Assembly: GCA_963775175.1 (NCBI GenBank)
Contig: CAVZHT010000002.1
Location: forward strand, 1,736,001 to 1,800,000
Reading direction: 5' to 3'
Length of the DNA: 64,000 nt
Source of the DNA: Jatrophihabitans sp963775175
GTDB taxonomy: Bacteria > Actinomycetota > Actinomycetes > Mycobacteriales > Jatrophihabitantaceae
This document shows positions 58,513-64,000 of this stretch, piece after piece. The position numbers were made by a program, and so were the translations under genes. Numbering within the stretch: the stretch's first letter is position 1; each line of letters starts with the position of its first letter. Under the pieces are notes generated by a model. That model was not told where the DNA came from, made no database searches, and saw only the letters and a list, made by a program, of their open reading frames with translations.

Positions 58513-60171
58513 CTACCGGTTGGCCACCCAGTGGTCGATGACCGTCGCGAGCACCGGCATGGGGACGTTGCCGTGGTCGAGCAGGGCGCCGTTGAACGCG
58601 GGCAGGTCGAAGCGGTCACCGAGGGCGGCGCGGGCCTGCTCCCGCAGCCGCAGGATCTCGCGCTGGCCGACGAGGTAGGCGAGTGCCTGGCCGGGCCACG
58701 CGATGTAGCGGTCGATCTCGTCGGTGAGGAAGCCCTCCGCCAGCGCGACGTGCTCCAGCAGGTAGTCCCGGGCCTGCTGGCGGCTCCAGCCCTTGGCGTG
58801 CAGCCCGGTGTCGACGACGAGCCGGGCGGCGCGGTGCATCTCGACGTATACCGAGCCGATCTCCGCCTCGACGCCGCTGTACAGCCCGAACTCCCCGGCC
58901 AGCCGCTCGGCGTAGAGCCCCCAGCCCTCGGCATGGACGGTCACAGACAGCTGCTGCAGCAGCGGCAGCTCGGTCAGCCGCTGCAGGCGGGCCAACTGCG
59001 AGTGGTGGCCGGGCACCGTCTCGTGGAACGCCACCGCCTCGAGGTCCCAGCCGGTGCCGGCGGTCGGGCGGCGGGTGTTGAACCAGTACGTGCCCGGCCG
59101 GCTGCCGTCCTGCCGCGGGCGCGTGTAGTGCGGCGCCATGCCCGACTCGGCGACGGTCTGCGGCATCGCGGTGACCGCACAGGGCTCGGGCAGCGGTTCG
59201 GGCATGATCTCGTGGGCCCGCGCCTCGGCCCGCCGCACCGCCTCCTGCGCGAGCTCGAGCGCCACGCCGGGGTCGAGCTCGCTGGTGGAGCGGCGGGTCG
59301 CCGTGCGGACGGCCGCCAGGTCGTCGAGCCCGATGCGGGCCCCGAGCTCGCGGGCGCGCTCCTCCAGGCGGGCCACCTCGTCCAGCCCGATCCGGTGCAA
59401 CTCATCAGCGGTCAGCGGCAGCGTCGTGTGCACGGCGATGGCCCGCTCGTAGTCCTCGGCGCCGCCAGGCAGTGCCCCGATGCCGGCCGCGTCGTCGGGC
59501 CGGGCTTGGGGGCGCAGCTCGACGAGCCGGTCGCGCCAGCGGGCGACGGCCGGGGCGATGCCGTCCCGGGCCACCTGCTCCAGCTCGGCCCGCCAGGCGT
59601 CGGCGCCGTCCCAGCCCTCGGGCGGTGCGGGGGCCGTGACAGCGGGCGGCACCGGCTCGGCGAGCGTGCGCTCGCTCCAGGCGAGCGCGCCGTCGACCAG
59701 CGAGCCGACCGGGAAGCGGTCACGGGCCTCGCCCTCGCGCAGCCGCTCGGTGGACGCGTCGAGCCAGCCGACCGAGCCCTTGACCCGCTCGAGGTAGTCG
59801 GTCGCGGCCTGCGGGTCGGGCAGCACGGTGCGGGCGAGCACGGCCAGCAGCGCCGGTGGCCCGGCGATCGGCATCGCGCTGACCGTGAACTCCTCCGGCC
59901 GGATCTCGAGCGATTGCTGCCGCCGGTCGCAGACGGTGCGAATGACCTCGAGGCTGACCTCGTCCGGCTCGTCATCGGCCGTGAGCGTGGCGGCCTGGGC
60001 GGCGATTCCGGCGAGGTCGTCGGCCAGCTGCTGCTCGGCCGCGGCCGAGGGGTCGGGGACGAGCGCGTCGTACTCGCGCAGGCCGAGCCCGGTTCCGGTG
60101 AACGGGTCAGCGGCCAGCAGCCGGTCGACGAGGGTCTGGGCGAGTTGCCGTACGGGCGAATCAGATGCCAT
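58513..60171 (-). CDS. DUF885 family putative metallopeptidase
   Basis: A 552-residue protein with the DUF885 zinc motif HETVPGHH (residues 383-390). Downstream VHAEGWGLYAERLAGEFGLY supplies a likely third ligand Glu, and IAWPGQALAYLVGQREILRL is conserved in the family. The fold is related to M3/M32 helical peptidases, and some members cleave peptides. No signal peptide is seen. ATG at 60171 is preferred over 60189 and 60180 as it begins the conserved MASDSPVRQ region. Confidence 0.88.
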   Translation of the reverse strand: MASDSPVRQLAQTLVDRLLAADPFTGTGLGLREYDALVPDPSAAAEQQLADDLAGIAAQAATLTADDEPDEVSLEVIRTVCDRRQQSLEIRPEEFTVSAMPIAGPPALLAVLARTVLPDPQAATDYLERVKGSVGWLDASTERLREGEARDRFPVGSLVDGALAWSERTLAEPVPPAVTAPAPPEGWDGADAWRAELEQVARDGIAPAVARWRDRLVELRPQARPDDAAGIGALPGGAEDYERAIAVHTTLPLTADELHRIGLDEVARLEERARELGARIGLDDLAAVRTATRRSTSELDPGVALELAQEAVRRAEARAHEIMPEPLPEPCAVTAMPQTVAESGMAPHYTRPRQDGSRPGTYWFNTRRPTAGTGWDLEAVAFHETVPGHHSQLARLQRLTELPLLQQLSVTVHAEGWGLYAERLAGEFGLYSGVEAEIGSVYVEMHRAARLVVDTGLHAKGWSRQQARDYLLEHVALAEGFLTDEIDRYIAWPGQALAYLVGQREILRLREQARAALGDRFDLPAFNGALLDHGNVPMPVLATVIDHWVANR

Positions 60172-60228
60172 GGCCCCCATCCTGCCCACACCGGCCGACC
60201 GAGTTGACGTTCACGCGATTTCCGGCCG

Positions 60229-60727
60229 TCAGGGCTGGGCGGCGTCGCTCGTGGCCGGGGCGGTGGTCGTCGGCGGCGGCGCGGCCACGGTGAGCGAGGT
60301 CGGTGACGTCACCCGGATCGCCGTGCCGCGCTGCGAGCCGAAGCTCACCCGCCACACGCACCGGAAGTCGGTGCCGGTGGTCGTCAGCTGGTTGGCCGCC
60401 CGTGGCGGGCCCGGACGAGGGGCTGACCGACGTCAAGGTCGGGGCGGCGATGTAGGTGCAGCAACCCTGCGATGACGGCGAGATGCCGTGGTCGGTGAAG
60501 ACCCGGATCGGCACCCGCATGGGCTTGTGCGGCGGGGACGTGACGTAGATGGTGTGCGACGACGCGACCGGCAACGACCGGGCGGCGTAGCCGCCGAACA
60601 TCACCTTGGTGACGTGCGTGAAGTTGTTGCCGAGCAACTGGATCGGCTGCCCGCCCGGCTCGGCGCGGTCGGGATTCCTGCCGGTTTCGTCCCTGATCGT
60701 CCGCGAAAGCCCTTCGGTCCGGCCCAC
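60229..60727 (-). pseudogene. IPT/TIG-domain protein, frameshifted
   Basis: One IPT/TIG repeat is clear (GGQPIQLLGNNFTHVTKVMF, then SSHTIYVTSPPHKPMRVPIR). A second begins TLTSVSPSSGPATGG and continues in another frame as NQLTTTGTDFRCVWRVSFGS to a stop at 60229. One extra base near 60397 explains the shift and the 3n+1 span. The start is unclear and may hide another indel, since the residues before GGQPIQ do not fit a TIG repeat. Secreted or surface roles are common for such proteins; no signal peptide is visible. Confidence 0.55.
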
Positions 60728-60898
60728 CGGGTCGCCCGACCCGGGCCAAAGGTCCCTTGAGGACGATCTTCACACAAACTTAATCTCAAGTGTCGCCCCG
60801 GGGGAGGTGGACCGACTGCAGGGGAATCGGTCCGCGCAGCGCAATGACGTCGGTTCGCCGGGGGGCGCGCCGACTGATATTCGGGAGTGCTGACGCCG

Positions 60899-63800
60899 AT
60901 GCGACGCGATGCCCATTTCCCGGGTCTGACCCGGCCCGGGGAGATGGGTCGTGAGGCGCGTTTCGAGACGCGCTTCGCCGATCGCTACGACATCGTCCGG
61001 TTGCTCAAGGACGGCAACGGCGTCTCCACCTACCTGGGCATCGACTCGGTCACCGCCGATCAGGTGGTGCTCAAGACCTTCGACTCCGCAGCGGTGCAGC
61101 CCGGGCTGCAGGCCCGGTTCGTGCACGAGACCCGGGTGCTGCGCGAACTCACCGGCGTCGGGATCTGTGCCCTGCACGATGCCGGCCAGGTCGACGGCCA
61201 CCTCTACCTCGCCCAGCAATACGTCCCCGGCGACACGCTCGAGGTGGCGCTCGCGGACGGCCCACTGCCGGTCATCGGGGTGCTGCGCGCCGGGGTCGCC
61301 ATCGCGAGCGCGCTTGATCTGTCCCACGGCGTCGGCGTCTTCCACCGCGACGTCAAGCCGGCCAACATCATCGTCGACGGGCAGCGTCCGGACGGGTCGT
61401 ACGAATCGGTCACGCTGATCGACTTCGGCTTCGCGCGCAGCCCGTGGCTCGACGAGTCGATCCGGGACGACCTGGTGGGCACGGTCCGCTACCTGTCGCC
61501 CGAGTCCGCCGGGCTGCTCGCGTCGACGCCGGACGAGCGCTCGGACCTCTACGCGCTCGGCGTCGTGCTCTTCGAGTGCCTGGCCGGGCACCCGCCCTTC
61601 GACGGCGACTCCGTCGGCAACCTGCTGCGGCAGCACCTGAGCACGCCCGTGCCGAACCTGCAGGCCGCCGCGCCCCAGGTGCCGCGCGCCCTCGCCGCGG
61701 TCGTCCACCGGCTGCTGCGCAAGGACCCGGCCGAGCGCTACCAGACCGCCGCCGCGGTGGCCACCGACCTGGAGCACATCCTCGCTGCGGTCGAGGCCGG
61801 CGAGACCGACCCGGCCATCGTCATCGGCCGCCACGACCGGCGTCTCACGCTGACCGACCCGGCGTTTGTCGGCCGGGACGCCGAGATCGCGACCCTGGGC
61901 AAGCTCGCCGCAGAGCTGCGCCACGGGCCCGGTGGGCTGGTCCTGCTCGACGCCGACTCCGGCGGCGGCAAGAGCCGGCTGTTGACCGAGGTGGCGAGCG
62001 TCGCAACCTCGACCGGCGTGCACGTGCTGCACGGCCAGGGCATCGCGTTCGGCGGGCAGCGCCCGTTCCGCCTCATGCACGGCGTCGCCGACGGGCTGGT
62101 CCAGCTGCTCGCCGAGGAGCCGGAGCGCCGGGCCGCGCTTGCCACCGAGCTCGAGGACGCGGCGCCGGCGATCGTCCGGGCCCTGCCGGCGCTCGGCGAC
62201 GTGCTCGCGGCCGCGCCCGAGAAGGACAGCGGGCCCGAGGAGTTCGGTGAGCAGCGCAGCCTGTCCGGCCTGCGCCGACTGCTGAACGCCGCGGCGACGG
62301 CCGAGCACCCGATCCTGGTGGTGCTCGACGACTGCCAGTGGGCGGACACGCTGACCGTCCGGCTGCTGGCCGAGCTGTTCGCCGAGGGCGAGGACGCGCC
62401 GCGCCATCTCGGCGTCATCGCAGCCTTCCGGTCGGAGGAGGTGGCCGCCGACCATCCGCTGCGCTCCATCCAGGGCGCGCGGACCATGCACCTGGGGCCG
62501 CTGTCGAGCCGGTCGGTCGCCCTGCTGGCCGAATCGATGGCGGGCTCCCTGCCGGAAGCCGCGCTCGACATGATCGTCCGGCTCGCCGACGGCAGCCCGT
62601 TCATGGCCGGGGCGGTGCTCCGCGGCCTGGTCGAGGCCGGGGCCGTCGTGGCCGCGGCGGACGGGTGGGCGGTCGACGCCGAGCGCCTCCCCGACGCCCA
62701 GACCGCGCGCCGCTCGGCCGCCTTCCTCGTCCGGCGCCTCGAACTGCTCGAGCCGGCGGCGCTGGAGCTGCTCAGCGTGGGCGCGGTCCTCGGCAAGCAG
62801 TTCGACGTGCGGACCGCGGTGCAGATCGCCGAGCACCGGGCGAACGCCGCTGCCGTGCTCGACGACGCCCGGCGCCGGCGGTTGATCTGGGTCAGCGACG
62901 ACGCCGAGACCTGCACGTTCTTCCACGACAAGATCCGCGAATCGCTGCTGGCCCGGCTCAGCGACGAGCTGCGCGGTGAGCTGCACGGACGGGCCGCGGA
63001 CGCGCTGATGGCGCACGACCGGACGGCGCACGAGGATCTCGTCTTCGACCTCGCCTACCACCTCGACGCCGCCGGCCGGCCGGCCGATGCGCTGCCGTTC
63101 GCGGTGGAGGCGGCCGAGCTCGCCCGCAGCCGCTACGCGCTCGACGTCGCCGTGACGTATTACCGGATGGCCGGCGACGCGGTGGCCGCGGAGGACGTGC
63201 TCACCCGGCGCCGCGTCGCCGAGGGCCTCGGCGACGTCCTCACCCTGCAGGGCGTGTACGGCGAGGCCCAGGCGCAGCTCGCCGCGGCCCGCGCGCTGGT
63301 CACCGACCCGCTCGAGGCCGCGGCACTGGACGGCAAGCTCGGCGCGCTCGCGTTCAAGCAGGCCGACATCGCCACCGCCAAGGCTCGCCTCGAGGGCGCC
63401 CTCGCCCTGCTCGGGCGGCGGGTGCCGCCACGCTGGGCGCGTCCGTTCCTGCTGGTCTGGGAGCTGCTCGTCCAGACGGGGCACTCGCTGCTGCCGCGGT
63501 TGACCGGCCGGCGCAGTGCCGAGCGCCACCAGGGGGACTTCCTGGCCATGCGGCTGTACAGCCGCCTGGCCTACCTCTACTGGTTCCACAGCGGCAAGGT
63601 CGACTGCGCCTGGACCCACCTGCGGGGCATGAACCTGGCCGAGCGGTACCCGCCCTCGGCCGAGCTCGGGCAGGCGTGGTCGGAGCACGCGCCGGTGATG
63701 ACGATGCTGCCCTGGTACCGCCGGGGCGTCCGGTACGCGCAGCGGTCGCTCTCGATCCGGCGCGAGCTCGGCGACGTGTGGGGGCAGGGGCAGAGCCTCA

Positions 63801-64000
63801 ACTTCACCGGCGTCGCGCTCTACGCCGCCTCGGACTACCCGAAGGCCCGGGCCGCGTGCACCGAGGCGATCCAGCTGCTGCGACGCACCGGCGACCAGTG
63901 GGAGGTCAACACGGCGAGCTGGACGCTCGCGCTGTGCCTGCTGCGCACAGGCGAGCTCGCCGAAGCCGTCGACCTCGCCCGCCGGACGTACGAGTCGGCG
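60899..64000 (+). CDS. Ser/Thr protein kinase fused to AAA/STAND ATPase and TPR-like repeats (cut by window edge)
   Basis: 1034 codons with no stop before the edge. Residues about 28-290 form a protein kinase: Lys in VVLKTFDSA, HRDVKPANI at 149-157, DFG at 175-177, and SPESAG in the activation region. No Gly-rich loop is obvious (KDGNGVSTYLG is closest). From 320 follows PAFVGRDAEIATLGKLAAEL with Walker A GGGKS at 355-359 and Walker B ILVVLDDCQWAD. The rest is TPR-like. Kinase-ATPase proteins of this kind (PknK-like) often continue into GAF and histidine-kinase or HTH modules beyond. ATG at 60899 has GGGAG upstream. Confidence 0.9.
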   Translation, partial: MRRDAHFPGLTRPGEMGREARFETRFADRYDIVRLLKDGNGVSTYLGIDSVTADQVVLKTFDSAAVQPGLQARFVHETRVLRELTGVGICALHDAGQVDGHLYLAQQYVPGDTLEVALADGPLPVIGVLRAGVAIASALDLSHGVGVFHRDVKPANIIVDGQRPDGSYESVTLIDFGFARSPWLDESIRDDLVGTVRYLSPESAGLLASTPDERSDLYALGVVLFECLAGHPPFDGDSVGNLLRQHLSTPVPNLQAAAPQVPRALAAVVHRLLRKDPAERYQTAAAVATDLEHILAAVEAGETDPAIVIGRHDRRLTLTDPAFVGRDAEIATLGKLAAELRHGPGGLVLLDADSGGGKSRLLTEVASVATSTGVHVLHGQGIAFGGQRPFRLMHGVADGLVQLLAEEPERRAALATELEDAAPAIVRALPALGDVLAAAPEKDSGPEEFGEQRSLSGLRRLLNAAATAEHPILVVLDDCQWADTLTVRLLAELFAEGEDAPRHLGVIAAFRSEEVAADHPLRSIQGARTMHLGPLSSRSVALLAESMAGSLPEAALDMIVRLADGSPFMAGAVLRGLVEAGAVVAAADGWAVDAERLPDAQTARRSAAFLVRRLELLEPAALELLSVGAVLGKQFDVRTAVQIAEHRANAAAVLDDARRRRLIWVSDDAETCTFFHDKIRESLLARLSDELRGELHGRAADALMAHDRTAHEDLVFDLAYHLDAAGRPADALPFAVEAAELARSRYALDVAVTYYRMAGDAVAAEDVLTRRRVAEGLGDVLTLQGVYGEAQAQLAAARALVTDPLEAAALDGKLGALAFKQADIATAKARLEGALALLGRRVPPRWARPFLLVWELLVQTGHSLLPRLTGRRSAERHQGDFLAMRLYSRLAYLYWFHSGKVDCAWTHLRGMNLAERYPPSAELGQAWSEHAPVMTMLPWYRRGVRYAQRSLSIRRELGDVWGQGQSLNFTGVALYAASDYPKARAACTEAIQLLRRTGDQWEVNTASWTLALCLLRTGELAEAVDLARRTYESA

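Noticed and set aside
60770..63688. 972-codon open frame antisense to the kinase-ATPase gene
   Set aside because: It has no recognisable motif and is low-complexity Arg/Gly/Val/Glu. The opposite strand encodes clear kinase and Walker motifs; long antisense frames are common at this GC content.

Overview
The window is very GC-rich with GTG starts, ATGA/GTGA gene overlaps and DUF222/HNH, DUF3516, DUF5682 and WhiG/FliA-type sigma families. This points to a flagellated, high-GC actinomycete (Geodermatophilales, Kineosporiales, Frankiales or a similar group). The species cannot be named from the sequence alone.

Left third (1-21159): a compact flagellar locus. On the minus strand flgB-flgC-fliE-fliF-fliG-fliH-fliI-fliJ-[NlpC/P60 + lytic transglycosylase]-fliK-flgD-flgE-flbD-motA-motB-fliL-fliM builds the basal body, export apparatus, hook, stator and switch; fliM runs off the left edge. 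Flagellin (fliC), the cap and chaperone genes (fliD-fliS plus a small orf) and the sigma factor fliA follow, also on the minus strand. On the plus strand flgN-flgK-flgL-fliW-csrA supply the junction proteins and the CsrA/FliW flagellin translation switch. Five FliA-type promoters with near-identical architecture precede flgB, flbD, fliM, fliC and flgN. The fliC leader carries two GGA-loop hairpins suited to CsrA.

Middle (21160-36472): an orphan C-terminal fragment, a 13E12-type HNH protein and a lipoprotein. Next comes a five-gene cluster (SWIM zinc finger, DUF5691, MoxR AAA+, DUF5682, VWA) that resembles the poorly understood yehLMPQ locus of E. coli. After it lie a MarR/methyltransferase pair, a TANGO2/NRDE protein, a divergent SDR/P450 pair, a YCII-like protein, a SHOCT membrane protein and tRNA-Ser(TGA).

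Right (36473-64000): malQ and a DUF3516 helicase gene containing about ten +1 frameshifts. Then come an MFS/TetR drug-efflux unit, a tyrosine phosphatase, an acyl-CoA dehydrogenase with tandem operators, a large AAA/TPR protein, serA, stress and VOC/MarR genes, secreted enzymes, a second MFS exporter, an ArsR/SRPBCC pair, a LysE exporter, a DUF885 peptidase-like protein, a frameshifted IPT/TIG protein, and a Ser/Thr kinase-ATPase running off the right edge.

Two features span the window. Six copies of a rigid palindromic intergenic element place four GAGTGG/CCACTC cores at fixed offsets 0, +19, +39 and +58. Single-base indels break several otherwise well conserved genes (motB, fliI, fliC, the helicase, the TIG protein), which most likely reflects sequence quality.
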